Positions 42,011 through 51,081 of a stretch of 64,000 bases of DNA are shown piece after piece. Both the position numbers and the translations under genes were made by a program. Under the pieces are notes generated by a model. It ran no database searches, was not told the DNA's origin, and saw nothing but the letters and a program-made list of their open reading frames with translations. The stretch is from Nitrobacter winogradskyi Nb-255. GTDB lineage: Bacteria; Pseudomonadota; Alphaproteobacteria; Rhizobiales; Xanthobacteraceae. Within the stretch, counting starts at the first letter, position 1, and each line of letters opens with the position of its first letter. Location: positions 1,206,001-1,270,000 of the forward strand of contig NC_007406.1 of assembly GCF_000012725.1 (NCBI RefSeq). The letters are read 5' to 3'.

Positions 42011-44677
42011 ATGGCGGGAAATGAACCCAATGAGGCGCTTGCGCTGCGGGCCCCGATTCAGGCACTCAGGACCCGGCGCAGGCGCATTCCGCGCCCGCCG
42101 CGACAGGCCCCGCCGAATTCCATGACGCCAGATCCCGACATCGATTCACCGCAGGTCGGGCAGGAGCCGGCGCGGCGGAGCGGCAGCATCCTCCTGGTCC
42201 TGCTGGTCGCGGGCGCGATCGTCACGGCCGCCGTGGCGTTCATGGCGCTGGGGCGTACCGAAGCCCAGCCCTATATTCTGGCGCTGCTGGCCTTGCTGGC
42301 GATGGTCGGCCTGTTCACGCTGTTCGCGTTCGCGGCCGGGATCGTTCGCTTCGCGGACCGCACGGTCGATGATCCGCTGATGCGTCCGATAGCCGATCAT
42401 GCCTTCGACGGCATCGCCGTCACCGATTCCGGCGGGCACATCGTTTATGCCAACTCCGCATATCTCACCCTGACCGGAGCTGCGTCGATGCAGGACGTGC
42501 GGCCGGTGGAGCGCGTATTCATCGGCAACCCTGATGTTTCCGAAGCGGTGTTCCGTCTTTTGAAGGCGGCGCGGGAGGGTAAGCGCCAGCAGGAAGAGGT
42601 GCGCGTGGCCGCCGCCGACGGCACCAACGGTCGCTGGCTGCGATTGCGGGTTCGCCCGCTCGCACAGGCGAAGCGGTACGCCAGATACGCCGTGTGGTCG
42701 ATCGCCGACATCACCCGCGACCGCGAGCGGCAAGAAGATGTGTTTCAGGAACTGCGCCATGCGATCGAATATCTCGATCATGCGCCGTGCGGCTTCTTCT
42801 CTGTCAACCAGTCAGGCGATCTCGTCTATGTCAATGCCACGCTTGCCAACTGGCTGGATCACGATCTGGCGGAGATCGGTTCGGGGGGCCTGAAGCTGAC
42901 CGACATCGTTTCGGGAGACGGCGCGGCTTTGCTGACGTCGATCATCGCCGCGCCTGGCGAAGTCCGCACCGAGGTCTTCGATATCGATCTGCGGATGCGC
43001 AACGGCAAGACCATGCCGGCGCGCCTGTATCATAAGCTGGCCTTCGGCGCCGACGGCGTGCCGGGGCCGTCGCGGACGCTGGTGGTCAGCCGCGCCCGCG
43101 ACGAACGCGTCGATCCGCAGCGGGCGGCTGAAGTGCGCTTCATGCGCTTCTTCGACCACACGCCGATGGCGATCGCGACGGTCGATAAGTCCGGCGTTGT
43201 CGGTCGCGCCAATGCGCGGTTTGCGAAGCTCGCGCAAAGCCTCAGTCCGGACGGCGCCGTCGCCAGGTCGATTCTCGCCGCTGTCAACGAGCGCGATCGC
43301 GGCCAACTGAGCGCGGCGATTCTCGCCGCGGCGGACGGGCAGGGTGATATTCCGCCGGTCGAAGTGATGTTGAGTGGCGCGCGCGAGCGGTGGGGGCAGT
43401 TCTTCGTCACCGCGGTGGAGGACGATCACGATGCGGAAGCCGCGATCGTCTACATGCTCGAGACGACCGAGCGGCGCACGCTCGAGAGCCAGATCAATCA
43501 ATCCCAAAAGATGGAGTCGGTCGGCCAGCTCGCCGGTGGCATCGCGCATGATTTCAACAATGTTCTGTCCGCCATCATGATGGCGAACGACTTCCTGCTG
43601 AACGCGCACAAGCCGACCGATCCGTCTTTTCAGGACATCATGCAGATCAAGCAGAACGCCAATCGCGCTGCCGCTTTGGTGCGGCAGTTGCTGGCGTTCT
43701 CGCGGCGGCAGACCTTGCAGCCGAAGGTGCTCGATCTCGGCGACACCCTGAGTGACATCGGCATGTTGCTGAAACGTTTGATCGGCGAAAAGGTCACTTT
43801 CCCCGGCGTCGTTCATGGCCGAGACCTGTGGCCGGTCAAGGCCGACGTCTCGCAGTTCGAGCAGGTGATCGTCAATCTCGTGGTCAATGCGCGCGACGCC
43901 ATGCCGGACGGCGGCAAGCTCGCGATCCGCACCACGAACGTCGCGGCCGCGGAGGTCGCGACGTTCGGCCACAAGGGATTGCCGCCCGCCGACTACGTGC
44001 TCGTCGAGATCAGCGACACCGGCACCGGCATTCCGCCCGATATCGTCGACAAGATTTTCGAGCCGTTTTTTTCCACCAAGGAGGTAGGCAAGGGTACCGG
44101 GCTCGGCCTGTCCACGGTCTACGGCATCGTGAAGCAGACCGGCGGTTTCATCTACGTCGACTCCAGAACGGGCGAGGGCACGACGTTCCGTATCTTCCTG
44201 CCGCGCCATCACCCCCAGGCCGAGGCGCTGCCGGCGTCGCCCGGCCTTCTCGGCGAGGCAAAGGAGCCGTCCTCAACAGCCAAGCCGGTGAATACCGATC
44301 TGACCGGGCAGGGCACCATCCTGCTGGTGGAAGACGAGGAGGGGTTGCGCTCGCTCAATGCGCGTGGCCTGCGTTCGCGCGGCTACAGCGTGATCGAGGC
44401 TTCCAACGGCATCGAAGCACTGGAAGCGCTCGACGAGAAGGACGGTGCTGTCGATCTGGTGGTCTCCGACGTCGTTATGCCCGAAATGGACGGGCCGACC
44501 CTGCTGCGGAAAATGCGGGTGCGCAATCCCAACCTCAAGATCATTTTTGTGTCGGGTTACGCGGAAGAAGCGTTCGACAAGAGTCTGCCGGAAAACGAGC
44601 AGTTCGCTTTCCTGGCGAAGCCTTTCGCGCTCAGTGCGCTGATTGCCAAGGTCAAGGAGACGATGACGGCGGCATAA
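42011..44677 (+). CDS. cckA: Hybrid sensor histidine kinase CckA (cell-cycle kinase)
   Basis: An 888-residue inner-membrane hybrid kinase. Two membrane helices lie at about 58-78 and 85-110, then PAS-type domains (about 125-450), a HisKA domain with [11 protein letters not shown] (phosphorylated H513), a HATPase with V-V-N-A-R-D-A-M (about 625) and D-T-G-T-G-I, and a receiver domain with phospho-acceptor D820 in [11 protein letters not shown]. Order and motifs match CckA, which phosphorylates ChpT and through it CtrA and CpdR. flhB followed by cckA is the usual order in this family, so flagellar export and CtrA signalling may share a transcript. No ChpT, CtrA or DivL gene is in the window. 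Confidence 0.88.
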   Translation: MAGNEPNEALALRAPIQALRTRRRRIPRPPRQAPPNSMTPDPDIDSPQVGQEPARRSGSILLVLLVAGAIVTAAVAFMALGRTEAQPYILALLALLAMVGLFTLFAFAAGIVRFADRTVDDPLMRPIADHAFDGIAVTDSGGHIVYANSAYLTLTGAASMQDVRPVERVFIGNPDVSEAVFRLLKAAREGKRQQEEVRVAAADGTNGRWLRLRVRPLAQAKRYARYAVWSIADITRDRERQEDVFQELRHAIEYLDHAPCGFFSVNQSGDLVYVNATLANWLDHDLAEIGSGGLKLTDIVSGDGAALLTSIIAAPGEVRTEVFDIDLRMRNGKTMPARLYHKLAFGADGVPGPSRTLVVSRARDERVDPQRAAEVRFMRFFDHTPMAIATVDKSGVVGRANARFAKLAQSLSPDGAVARSILAAVNERDRGQLSAAILAAADGQGDIPPVEVMLSGARERWGQFFVTAVEDDHDAEAAIVYMLETTERRTLESQINQSQKMESVGQLAGGIAHDFNNVLSAIMMANDFLLNAHKPTDPSFQDIMQIKQNANRAAALVRQLLAFSRRQTLQPKVLDLGDTLSDIGMLLKRLIGEKVTFPGVVHGRDLWPVKADVSQFEQVIVNLVVNARDAMPDGGKLAIRTTNVAAAEVATFGHKGLPPADYVLVEISDTGTGIPPDIVDKIFEPFFSTKEVGKGTGLGLSTVYGIVKQTGGFIYVDSRTGEGTTFRIFLPRHHPQAEALPASPGLLGEAKEPSSTAKPVNTDLTGQGTILLVEDEEGLRSLNARGLRSRGYSVIEASNGIEALEALDEKDGAVDLVVSDVVMPEMDGPTLLRKMRVRNPNLKIIFVSGYAEEAFDKSLPENEQFAFLAKPFALSALIAKVKETMTAA

Positions 44678-44699
44678 TTGTTAGGCGGCAGCATTTCCA

Positions 44700-44785
44700 C
44701 TCGTCATGGCCGGGCTTTGTCCCGGCCATCCACGTCTTGCTGACGAAAGAAGAACCTGGATGCCCGGCACAAGGCCTGGCATGAT
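44700..44785. repeat. Dispersed GC-rich inverted-repeat element between cckA and the DUF2336 gene
   Basis: Contains GTCATGGCCGGGC-TTTG-TCCCGGCCAT, a hairpin with 7-8-bp arms (about 44704-44729), and further on GGATGCCCGGC...GCCTGGCAT. This double-hairpin element is abundant in bradyrhizobia. A similar trace lies near 62570-62600 (CCCCGGCTTGATCCGGG). Confidence 0.7.
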
Positions 44786-44830
44786 GAACTCCAAGGGACG
44801 GCGCTGCTGGTTAATGTAAGATGCTGATCT

Positions 44831-45796
44831 CTACCCGCCCGAACCATCGCGGCCGCTCCAGCGAAGCGAACCCCTTCCGGACTGCACGCCCTCAGGGCGG
44901 GAGTTCGCCGGGACCGCGCGGGCGCGGTGGCGTTCTTCGTGATAAAGGGCAGGACGATACTTCGCCCGTGCTTCCGTCATCGTCGCCCCGCGCCAGGCTG
45001 CCAGCATGATTCGGGCGGCGCGTTCACTGAGCACATCATAGAGTCGCGCGAGCCGGTAGACCTCGGTGACGGAGGTGCCGATGGCGGGATCGAGAAACAG
45101 CAATATCTGCTGGAAAGTTTGCGAGGGGATGCCGATGGCCTTGGCGGCGCAAGCCAGCGGCTCGCCTCCCGGATCCTTCACCACGCGTTCGGCGATCGCG
45201 GCGGGAAGCATCAAGGTCGCGCTGATTTCGGTCGCGAAGTTTCCGACATCGGACGCGAAGGCGGCCATGTGAAGGACCTCGATCGCGCGAGCGGCGCGGG
45301 ACGGATGGATGTGCGGCGAGGGCCGCAGCGGCGCCGTGGCGAGGTTGTGCAGGATCAATGCGCGGTCCTTGGAATTGGCGCCGAAAAACATCTCGCTGAT
45401 TTCGGCGGCGTCGCGCGGCTCCATCGACAGTATCGCAACCGGGCGGGTTCTCGTCTCCGCAGGCGGAGCTTTGAGCGGCGTGGCTTGCGGCGGCGGGCTG
45501 TCCGGCCGCGGATCGGCGGCGAACGCGCCGAGCCGGAGCTTGTTCATGATCGCCGCCGGCGTTCGCGGATAGATCGACAACCGGGCTCGCACGACGGCGC
45601 GGGTCGCATCATCGACATGATCGATCAGGCGCGAGGTCAGCTCGACGAAGTGCCGCTCCTCCTCGACGGTGTGCGTGCTGGTCTGCACGTAAAGGTCGGT
45701 CAGGACCCGCAGCAGGGTGGGACGGATGTCAACGCCGTCCCGGCGGGACAGCGTCAACAACCCGTCGAAGCCGGGAAACATCGGAGGTGCGGTCAT
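44831..45796 (-). CDS. DUF2336 domain protein
   Basis: A 321-residue, largely helical soluble protein matching the DUF2336 family of alphaproteobacteria: repeated helices with R-L-I-D-H-V-D-D-A-T-R-A, A-A-F-A-S-D-V-G-N-F-A-T, and S-E-R-A-A-R-I-M-L-A-A-W-R. The last 50 residues are Arg/Ser/Gly-rich and low-complexity. Function unknown. It converges on cckA. A TTAA-N7-TTAA box lies 52-66 bases upstream (45848-45862), which is also the left border of the island. Confidence 0.8.
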   Translation of the reverse strand: MTAPPMFPGFDGLLTLSRRDGVDIRPTLLRVLTDLYVQTSTHTVEEERHFVELTSRLIDHVDDATRAVVRARLSIYPRTPAAIMNKLRLGAFAADPRPDSPPPQATPLKAPPAETRTRPVAILSMEPRDAAEISEMFFGANSKDRALILHNLATAPLRPSPHIHPSRAARAIEVLHMAAFASDVGNFATEISATLMLPAAIAERVVKDPGGEPLACAAKAIGIPSQTFQQILLFLDPAIGTSVTEVYRLARLYDVLSERAARIMLAAWRGATMTEARAKYRPALYHEERHRARAVPANSRPEGVQSGRGSLRWSGRDGSGG

Positions 45797-45847
45797 GTCG
45801 GCTTACGCTTACGGGGAAACTGTTCGTCTCAACCTAGCGCGACCGCT

Positions 45848-45862
45848 TTAACAGGCCGTTAA
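45848..45862. promoter_or_regulatory. CtrA box and left border (att-like core) of the island
   Basis: TTAACAGGCCGTTAA, a perfect TTAA-N7-TTAA box. The identical 15 bases recur at 52168-52182. It lies between the DUF2336 gene and the 3' end of the integrase gene, where an attachment site is expected, and also at promoter distance from the DUF2336 gene. Confidence 0.65.
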
Positions 45863-45931
45863 GGAAAACAATTCCTTAATGCTTGAAAACATTGACCTCT
45901 GTGCGCCGTGTGCGTCGAGTGTGCGTCGTGG

Positions 45932-47149
45932 TCAGCTTTTCTTGCTTCGGTGTGCCGCGCGGGCCACGGCGACCCGGCGCGCGGCCTCGATTTGTGCCCG
46001 GTCATAGACCTTCGCGGTCGTTCTCTTGTTGGCATGGCCCGCCAACTTGGCGAGGTCGTCCGTTGATGCATCGGCCGCGCGGCCTTCGGTGATACCGCCA
46101 GCGCGCAAATCCCTGTTCCAGATCGCCGGTGAGACCTCCTGAGCGTCGCGCACGGTCCGCCATAGCTTCTGAAAATAGTCGGGTCGATATGGCTTGCCGG
46201 TCACCGGGTTGACGATCAGTGGCCCCTTGCGCTGTTCGGACGTGATCAGCGCCAATTCCTCCATGATCATGGGACACACAGTAAAATCGACGGCGACCTC
46301 CTTGCCGGTCGTGTTCTCGGTTTTCGAGGGTGTGAAGCGAAACACCTGGTTCTCATCGACCTGCGACCACATCGGGCCGATCCACTTCATGCCACGATCC
46401 AGAACGATCGACGGGCGAGGATCTGACATCGGCACCCATTCTCCGATCACGTCCCACTGCCTCACAGCGCCGTCGAACTGGATCGCGTAGGCGAGAGCGG
46501 CGGCGCCATGGCCGGCCGCGCGCGCAGCTTGACGGACCTTCGTGGTGTCGTCCGCGGTCGGAGCCGTTGTTCGGGATGCTGGAACGGGGAAATCAACTTC
46601 GGCCAGGACCGCCTTGAATGCTGCGCACCCAGGCTTTCTGCACATGATACCAAAGCTGAGCGCAGACTTGATGACGGCGATTGCTGTTCTGGCTTTCGGA
46701 ATCTGCAATGGTGCGCCTGACTTCTTCGGTTTTGCCCAGGCATTGAACCATCGCTTAACGTCCCGCCCGTCCACGTCATCGATCAGTTTCGACCCGACCT
46801 CCATGATCACCATGCGGGCGTAGACATCATATGGTTTCTTGGTCGATGATTTCAGCTTATGATACGGGCTTTCCGGATCAGCTTGCCAAACTTCGATCAG
46901 GCTGCGAATGGTGCCATCGAACTCGGTGATACGCCCCTTGCGTCCCGACACCCATGCGAGCATTTCGGCTTGAAGCCTCTCGCATCGCTGCACAAGCAAG
47001 GTCGGCTGATTGAGATAGCTGGAGAGGTTCACGTTCTTGACGGGATACCCGGCAGCGATTGCTGTCTTGGTAGCCCGCCACACCGGACGACCGTTGCGCC
47101 ACGTCAGACCGGGCGCACGCGCCTTTGTTTCGGTCTCTCGCGGTTCCAT
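45932..47149 (-). CDS. Tyrosine recombinase (phage integrase)
   Basis: A 405-residue integrase. Catalytic residues visible: R230 (A-V-R-Q-W-D), K276 (P-S-K-T), R349 (R-D-L-R), H372 (A-G-H) and Y382 (V-Y-D-R). The histidine usually three residues ahead of the second arginine is R346 here, as in some integrase subfamilies; this should not prevent activity. The N-terminal 190 residues include the SAM-like core-binding domain. It would integrate and excise the island at the 15-bp repeats. The start overlaps the preceding small gene by 46 bases, suggesting coupling. ATG 47149 gives the full domain. Confidence 0.93.
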   Translation of the reverse strand: MEPRETETKARAPGLTWRNGRPVWRATKTAIAAGYPVKNVNLSSYLNQPTLLVQRCERLQAEMLAWVSGRKGRITEFDGTIRSLIEVWQADPESPYHKLKSSTKKPYDVYARMVIMEVGSKLIDDVDGRDVKRWFNAWAKPKKSGAPLQIPKARTAIAVIKSALSFGIMCRKPGCAAFKAVLAEVDFPVPASRTTAPTADDTTKVRQAARAAGHGAAALAYAIQFDGAVRQWDVIGEWVPMSDPRPSIVLDRGMKWIGPMWSQVDENQVFRFTPSKTENTTGKEVAVDFTVCPMIMEELALITSEQRKGPLIVNPVTGKPYRPDYFQKLWRTVRDAQEVSPAIWNRDLRAGGITEGRAADASTDDLAKLAGHANKRTTAKVYDRAQIEAARRVAVARAAHRSKKS

Positions 47150-47409
47150 GCGCCTAAGTCCTCAACGCCACTCGGAGCCAGTCTTGGGGCTCTATCGATC
47201 AACCCATATTCCTTGTCGAAGAATGCCCTAACAGCAGGCACGTACCGACCGCCCATAAGGGCGTCGATTTTGGGCAATCCCCTCGTTTCAAGTAAAGCCG
47301 CAATCTGCCTCCATTCCGACGTTTTCCCCGGCCCCATAAAGACATTGGAGATCGCTTCATCAGTAGCGAAAAGGGGGATGTCTGAAAAATCGGCAGGCCA
47401 CTTCCTCAT
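47104..47409 (-). CDS. Small protein upstream of and overlapping the integrase gene
   Basis: A 101-residue protein starting at ATG 47409, which overlaps the stop of the gene before it (ATGA). It contains F-A-T-D-E-A-I-S-N-V-F-M-G-P-G and L-L-E-T-R-G-L-P-K-I-D-A-L-M-G-G-R-Y-V-P-A-V, a helix-turn-helix-like arrangement (two short helices around G-L-P-K) common in small integrase-associated DNA-binding proteins, possibly an excisionase or a directionality factor. It overlaps the integrase start by 46 bases. Function is inferred from position only. Confidence 0.65.
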   Translation of the reverse strand: MRKWPADFSDIPLFATDEAISNVFMGPGKTSEWRQIAALLETRGLPKIDALMGGRYVPAVRAFFDKEYGLIDRAPRLAPSGVEDLGAWNRERPKQRRVRPV

Positions 47410-47984
47410 TTCTCCTCCTTCTCGGGACCGGAGGGGAGTTGGCGGATAATATCGCGTGCAGCCCGAAAATGCCGGAACGCAAGTTGATCTTGAAATGCAG
47501 CATCATAGTCGATGCGAAACATTTTCTCCGACTTTGAGAATGTGATCTCAACCGGGTTTATTTTCGCGAAAGGCTTAAGCCGTTCGTATGCCTCATCGCG
47601 CTCCTGCTTCAACCTGGCGATCGCAGACACGATTGCCTCTTTGTCGGCCTCGCATCCAAGATCACGGGCTGTGTCTTCCACCACGCGGAAGACGTTTTCA
47701 CGCTCTTGCTCGGCGCAAAGGGCACGATCCATCCAGTGGTTCTTCGCCGCCAGGAGCATTTTTCCCTGCTCCACAGCGTCGTTAAGCTTGATCTTCAGGT
47801 CTTCCACCTTCGCAGTCATGAAGCCTCGCAAACCTTTAACCCTGGGCAGAGGGTATTCCTTTCCGACCCGTTTTAGGAAGGCGTCGACGGTCGATTCGCC
47901 GCAATATCCGGCCGCCAGCGAGGCCGGCATGCGGCGAGGCCAGGAACCGTTCGGAATTGATGAAGGACGAGCCGGGCGGGTCAA
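47406..47984 (-). CDS. Excisionase-like N-terminus joined to a coiled-coil phage protein
   Basis: Up to 192 residues from TTG 47984 (GGGGGGA 9 bases upstream). Residues 14-53 (W-P-R-R-M-P-A-S-L-A-A-G-Y-C-G-E and V-G-K-E-Y-P-L-P-R-V) resemble the winged-helix of AlpA/Xis-like factors; the customary W-L-R-x-D-L-D segment that should follow is missing. From M56 (ATG 47819, with GAGG 5 bases upstream) the protein is a charged coiled coil (E-D-L-K-I-K-L-N-D-A-V-E-Q to E-R-L-K-P-F), which might be the real gene. The two parts may be a fusion after a small deletion, or two genes read in one frame. Confidence 0.55.
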   Translation of the reverse strand: MTRPARPSSIPNGSWPRRMPASLAAGYCGESTVDAFLKRVGKEYPLPRVKGLRGFMTAKVEDLKIKLNDAVEQGKMLLAAKNHWMDRALCAEQERENVFRVVEDTARDLGCEADKEAIVSAIARLKQERDEAYERLKPFAKINPVEITFSKSEKMFRIDYDAAFQDQLAFRHFRAARDIIRQLPSGPEKEEK

Positions 47985-47989
47985 TACAT

Positions 47990-48220
47990 TTATCCCCCCG
48001 GCCTATACGGTCGCCAGTTCGTTGGTCCGAGGCCGTTGTCCTCTGTCCAAGTCGGCCCATCGTTCGGCGATTCCCAAACACCGGGCCGTTTGGACGTGAG
48101 CATGTTGAAGCCGTCTGGATTCCAGCGCATCACGAACGCGCCAGTGTCAGGCTCCATGACCTCGATGATCGTGCCGTCGCGCGGTGCGGTGGAGATATCT
48201 TCCCAAGGAATATCGTTCAT
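47990..48220 (-). CDS. DUF551-like small phage protein
   Basis: A 76-residue protein with I-S-T-A-P-R-D-G-T-I-I-E-V and a closing W-R-P-Y-R-P, the layout of DUF551 and related phage proteins (W-x-x-I-x-T-A-P-x-D-G at one end, T-H-W-x-P at the other). Such genes occur in prophages without known function. It overlaps the preceding gene by 4 bases and leads into the excisionase-like frame. Confidence 0.7.
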   Translation of the reverse strand: MNDIPWEDISTAPRDGTIIEVMEPDTGAFVMRWNPDGFNMLTSKRPGVWESPNDGPTWTEDNGLGPTNWRPYRPGG

Positions 48221-48441
48221 TCCGCCCCCAGTCGGGCCAACCCTGCCGGTGTGATCGTCACCAGCATCCCGTCCTCGTTGTCGATCGTAACGAAGCCGCG
48301 TTTTTCAAGATCGACGTAGCACAGTGCCGCCGCCAACGTGTTTTCGTCCTCGATCAGCCGAATCCTGTCAGGGTCTTTGGCGAGGAACCGCAGCGCCGCC
48401 AGATGGTGGGTTCTCAAAGCGATGTCCTGAGCCACGCACAT
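48217..48441 (-). CDS. Small protein of unknown function in the island
   Basis: A 74-residue protein with a plausible start at ATG 48441. The part L-A-A-A-L-C-Y-V-D-L-E-K-R-G-F-V-T-I-D-N-E-D-G-M-L-V-T-I-T-P-A-G resembles a small winged-helix end (K-R-G-x-V then a beta hairpin and T-P-A-G). It may be a phage DNA-binding protein. Coupled by ATGA to the DUF551-like gene. Confidence 0.6.
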   Translation of the reverse strand: MCVAQDIALRTHHLAALRFLAKDPDRIRLIEDENTLAAALCYVDLEKRGFVTIDNEDGMLVTITPAGLARLGAE

Positions 48442-48446
48442 GACGC

Positions 48447-48503
48447 TCAGCCCTTCGCCAGGACTTCGCGTGCGGTCGTGGCGATCGTAGGGATTTGCAA
48501 CAT
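48447..48503 (-). pseudogene. Short open frame cut off by the IS3 element
   Basis: ATG 48503 to TGA 48447 codes for 18 residues (M-L-Q-I-P-T-I-A-T-T-A-R-E-V-L-A-K-G). The frame meets the end of the insertion sequence 8 bases upstream, so it is probably the surviving end of a longer gene; it stops 6 bases before the next start. Confidence 0.35.
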
Positions 48504-48584
48504 TATCGTGTGTCCGTCGTCAGATAATTTGAGACTGATCAGACATTTCTAGAAGAGAGGCTCTGGTTCATCTGTGGTTAGAGT

Positions 48585-49565
48585 TTAAGCGGCCTGCAGC
48601 TGATGCTGCAAGCGACGGTTTGCGATGGTGTCGCGCTTGATGCGGTGTCGTTCGGCGAGGATTGTCTCAGCCCTGCCGAAGTAGACGTCGGCAGGTGTAA
48701 CGTTGCCGATGCTCTCGTGGTAGCGGTCATGATTATAGTGTTCGACGAACGCGGCGACCTGACGTTTGAGGTCGTCCGGTAAATAGTAGTTCTCAAGCAG
48801 GATGCGGTTCTTCAACGTTTGATGCCAACGCTCGATCTTGCCCTGAGTCTGAGGATGATACGGCGCTCCGCGCACATGCTGCATGTCCTTGGCCCTGAGC
48901 CACGTGGCCAGATCATCCGCGACGTAACTCGAACCATTGTCGCTGAGAAGCCGGGGCCGCTGCCTGACGCTGACGTGATCCAGACCAGAGGCGGCCAGTG
49001 CCTGATCGAGCGTAGCCGTGACGTCGGAGGCACACATCGTGGGACCTAACCTCCAGGCGACGATGTAGCGCGAGAAGTCGTCGAGCACCGTCGATAGATA
49101 GTACCAGCCCCAGCCGGTGATCTTCAGGTAGGTGAAGTCGGTCTGCCAGAGCTGGTTGGCGGCGGTGGTCTTGTCCTTGAACTCGTTCGCCGCCTTGATC
49201 ACTACATAGGCCGGACTGGTGATGAGGTCGTGCGCCTTCAGCAGCCGATAGACCGAAGCCTCCGAGACAAAGTACTTTCTCTCGTCGGTAAACCGCACGG
49301 CGAGCTCTCGCGGCGATAGTTCCGGAAGCTCCAATGCCAGGTCGATGATCTGGCCGCGGACGTCATCCGGGATACGATTCCAGACCCGATCCGGTCGAGA
49401 GCGGTGATCTGCCAGGGCCTCAATGCCGCCCGCGCGGTAGCGATCGTACCATCTATAAAACGTGGCGCGGGGGATGCCGAGCTTGTCCAGCGTGCGTTTG
49501 GCCGGCAAATGCGACTGCTCCACCAACGCGATGATCTCGGCTTTCTCGGACGCAGGATACCTCAT
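48585..49565 (-). CDS. IS3-family transposase, OrfB (DDE integrase part)
   Basis: 326 residues from ATG 49565; in the element it is produced as an OrfAB fusion by -1 slippage upstream. After a helix-turn-helix (A-T-F-Y-R-W-Y-D-R-Y) the integrase core has T-D-F-T-Y, D-N-G-S-S-Y and the K-I-E-R-W-H-Q-T-L-K block with catalytic E. All three acidic residues are present, so the element may still be active. Confidence 0.9.
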   Translation of the reverse strand: MRYPASEKAEIIALVEQSHLPAKRTLDKLGIPRATFYRWYDRYRAGGIEALADHRSRPDRVWNRIPDDVRGQIIDLALELPELSPRELAVRFTDERKYFVSEASVYRLLKAHDLITSPAYVVIKAANEFKDKTTAANQLWQTDFTYLKITGWGWYYLSTVLDDFSRYIVAWRLGPTMCASDVTATLDQALAASGLDHVSVRQRPRLLSDNGSSYVADDLATWLRAKDMQHVRGAPYHPQTQGKIERWHQTLKNRILLENYYLPDDLKRQVAAFVEHYNHDRYHESIGNVTPADVYFGRAETILAERHRIKRDTIANRRLQHQLQAA

Positions 49566-49936
49566 GCCTCGTTCTCCCCATCCCCGTTCATGCTTTTTTT
49601 TAGCAGACGGTTCTCCAGGGTGAGATCGGCGACGACTTCCTTCAACGCCGAGGCTTCCCGACGAAGATCTTTCACCTCGCCAGAGGTTGCGGCACGTGCC
49701 GTGTCGCCCGCCAACCGGCGCTTGCCGGCTTCCAGGAACTCCTTGGACCAACCGTAATACATCGAGGCGGCGATGCCTTCGCGGCGGCAAAGCTCGGAGA
49801 TGTTCTCCTCGCCGCGCAGTCCTTCCAGCACGATACGGATCTTCTCCTCCGCCGAATAATGCCGGCGCGTCTGCCGTCGGATGTCCTTCAGCACCTGTTC
49901 TGCCGGCGCTTTGCCTGGTCCGGATTTCTGTCTCAT
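49562..49936 (-). CDS. IS3-family transposase, OrfA
   Basis: A 124-residue helix-turn-helix and leucine-zipper protein. R-R-H-Y-S-A-E-E-K-I-R-I-V-L-E-G-L-R-G-E and L-C-R-R-E-G-I-A-A-S-M-Y-Y-G-W-S-K-E-F form the DNA-binding part, and the end is a heptad region (L-K-E-V-V-A-D-L-T-L-E-N-R-L-L). It stops at 49562. On the coding strand a run of eight A (49594-49601 on the plus strand reads T) followed by G provides the A-AAA-AAG slippage site for the OrfAB fusion. Confidence 0.9.
   Translation of the reverse strand: MRQKSGPGKAPAEQVLKDIRRQTRRHYSAEEKIRIVLEGLRGEENISELCRREGIAASMYYGWSKEFLEAGKRRLAGDTARAATSGEVKDLRREASALKEVVADLTLENRLLKKSMNGDGENEA
49594..49601 (-). promoter_or_regulatory. Programmed -1 frameshift site of the IS3 element
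   Basis: Eight consecutive A followed by GC on the coding strand, 30-40 bases before the OrfA stop. In frame it reads CTA AAA AAA AGC; slippage by -1 gives AAA AAA AAG CAT and continues into OrfB, as in other IS3 elements. Confidence 0.85.
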
Positions 49937-50021
49937 CTGCGCTCCAAATTGGCTGCGATGATCCAGAAATCCTCCCTTCCCGAAAACTCCTAAACTGTCT
50001 CAAGAGCCCTGACGGCGGACA

Positions 50022-50184
50022 CTCCCTGGTATTCAGCCTCGGGGCCGTGCTGACGTTCATCGCCGGCTGGATGCGCCTTTGCGACAGCGGGAGCGATCTG
50101 GCGGGCAGGGTGCTCGGAGCGGGCGTGACGCTGATGCTGCTCGGGTGGCTGATGATGGAGGTGGTGGGGGAGGGTGTGACTTAG
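50022..50184 (+). pseudogene. C-terminal fragment of a membrane protein interrupted by the IS
   Basis: Directly right of the IS an open frame codes for 53 residues with two hydrophobic segments (L-V-F-S-L-G-A-V-L-T-F-I-A-G-W and V-T-L-M-L-L-G-W-L-M-M) and ends at TAG 50184. There is no start in the part outside the IS, so this is the surviving end of a disrupted gene. Confidence 0.65.
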
Positions 50185-50285
50185 CGGTTTAGGAAGTTCT
50201 GAGAAATGCGCGGGTTCCCAAGGAACTTTGGTTCCTGGAGTGCGTCATATTGTCGATGGTGAAAGTGAGAGAGCGTAGGGTCCCG

Positions 50286-50774
50286 ATGCCAACGATATGG
50301 CGCGAAGTGAGATCCGCCGTTGAGCAGGCCGATAACACGAATCGCAGCAAAAGTTCGAAGCTCTTCTCCGAGATCGCAAACAAGGCGTCACGTGCAACGG
50401 GCCGAGCCCCGACGTTTGTGGCGGCCGTCGCCGTTGTTCTGATCTGGGCTGTCACCGGTCCGCTGTTCGGGTACTCGGACACGTGGCAGCTTGTGATCAA
50501 CACTGGCACTACCATCGTCACGTTCCTTATGGTGTTCTTAATTCAAAATTCTCAGAACCGTGACGGCGCTGCCATTCAAGCCAAGTTGGACGAGTTGATC
50601 CGCGTGAGTACAGCGCGGAATTCGTTCGTCGGGATTGAGCATCTGACCGATGATGAACTTGAGGACATCCGCGAGAAGTGCGAGCGTCGGGCCAAAGCCG
50701 AAAAGATCAGCGAAAAGGCAGCCCATGTGACCAGCAAAGTGGCGGGACAAGCTGTCGATCGGGTTGCCGATTGA
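50286..50774 (+). CDS. Low-affinity iron permease-family membrane protein
   Basis: A 162-residue protein. After a basic N-terminus it has two hydrophobic segments, about residues 42-62 (F-V-A-A-V-A-V-V-L-I-W-A-V) and 68-90 (V-I-N-T-G-T-T-I-V-T-F-L-M-V-F-L-I), followed by I-Q-N-S-Q-N-R-D-G-A-A-I-Q-A-K-L-D-E-L-I-R, the signature of the Iron_permease family (PF04120). Despite the name its transport role in bacteria is not well shown. ATG 50286 has TAGGG 5 bases upstream; starts at 50250 and 50256 lack a ribosome site. It is in the island as a cargo gene. Confidence 0.8.
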   Translation: MPTIWREVRSAVEQADNTNRSKSSKLFSEIANKASRATGRAPTFVAAVAVVLIWAVTGPLFGYSDTWQLVINTGTTIVTFLMVFLIQNSQNRDGAAIQAKLDELIRVSTARNSFVGIEHLTDDELEDIREKCERRAKAEKISEKAAHVTSKVAGQAVDRVAD

Positions 50775-51081
50775 ACCGTGCAGTGCCTCGATAGTAAGAC
50801 GTTCGAACGACTGATTTTTGAACCCCTTGGCCGAATTTTTTTCGCTACCGATTCCTCGGCTAGCCTCCGTTTCGCCATCGGCGGCCTTCTTGCTTTGAGG
50901 GTTGCAAACACTGCCGCGAGTCGGGCGGGTCGACGCGATCAGCGCTCGCCCGTCATATTGACTTGGCGCAAATAATATAGCCTGAGGTGATGTTAGGTTT
51001 GAGTTTTCCGATGACGAAAAATGGTTATCAATATCGAACTGAATTAACTATAGAAATCGCAATCTCATTAAGGTTCTGCTG
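50775..51081. other. Gene-free stretch in the island
   Basis: A 65-codon frame from GTG 50778 exists but has no ribosome site and an unlikely composition, so I do not call it. Otherwise the segment is AT-richer than the surroundings and I see no feature in it. Confidence 0.5.

Larger units (their letters stand above)
48511..50021 (-). mobile_element. IS3-family insertion sequence, 1,511 bp
   Basis: Terminal inverted repeats: TGTCCGTCGTCAG at 48511-48523 and, reversed, TGTCCGCCGTCAG at 50021-50009; both continue after five bases with TTGAGAC. No target duplication can be seen at the two flanks. It carries orfA and orfB on the minus strand with a slippage site. It interrupts a membrane-protein gene on its right side. 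Confidence 0.85.

Noticed and set aside
44700-44785. Rho-independent terminator of cckA
   Set aside because: The hairpin is strong but lacks a T-tract and matches a dispersed bradyrhizobial repeat, so it is listed as a repeat; it may still end transcripts.
45797-45931. Possible tRNA as the integration site of the island
   Set aside because: No cloverleaf can be formed and no T-loop motif (GTTCRANYC) is present. The 15-bp repeat, not a tRNA, marks the border.
50778-50975. 65-codon plus-strand frame after the iron permease gene
   Set aside because: No ribosome site, GTG start, no codon bias and no motif.
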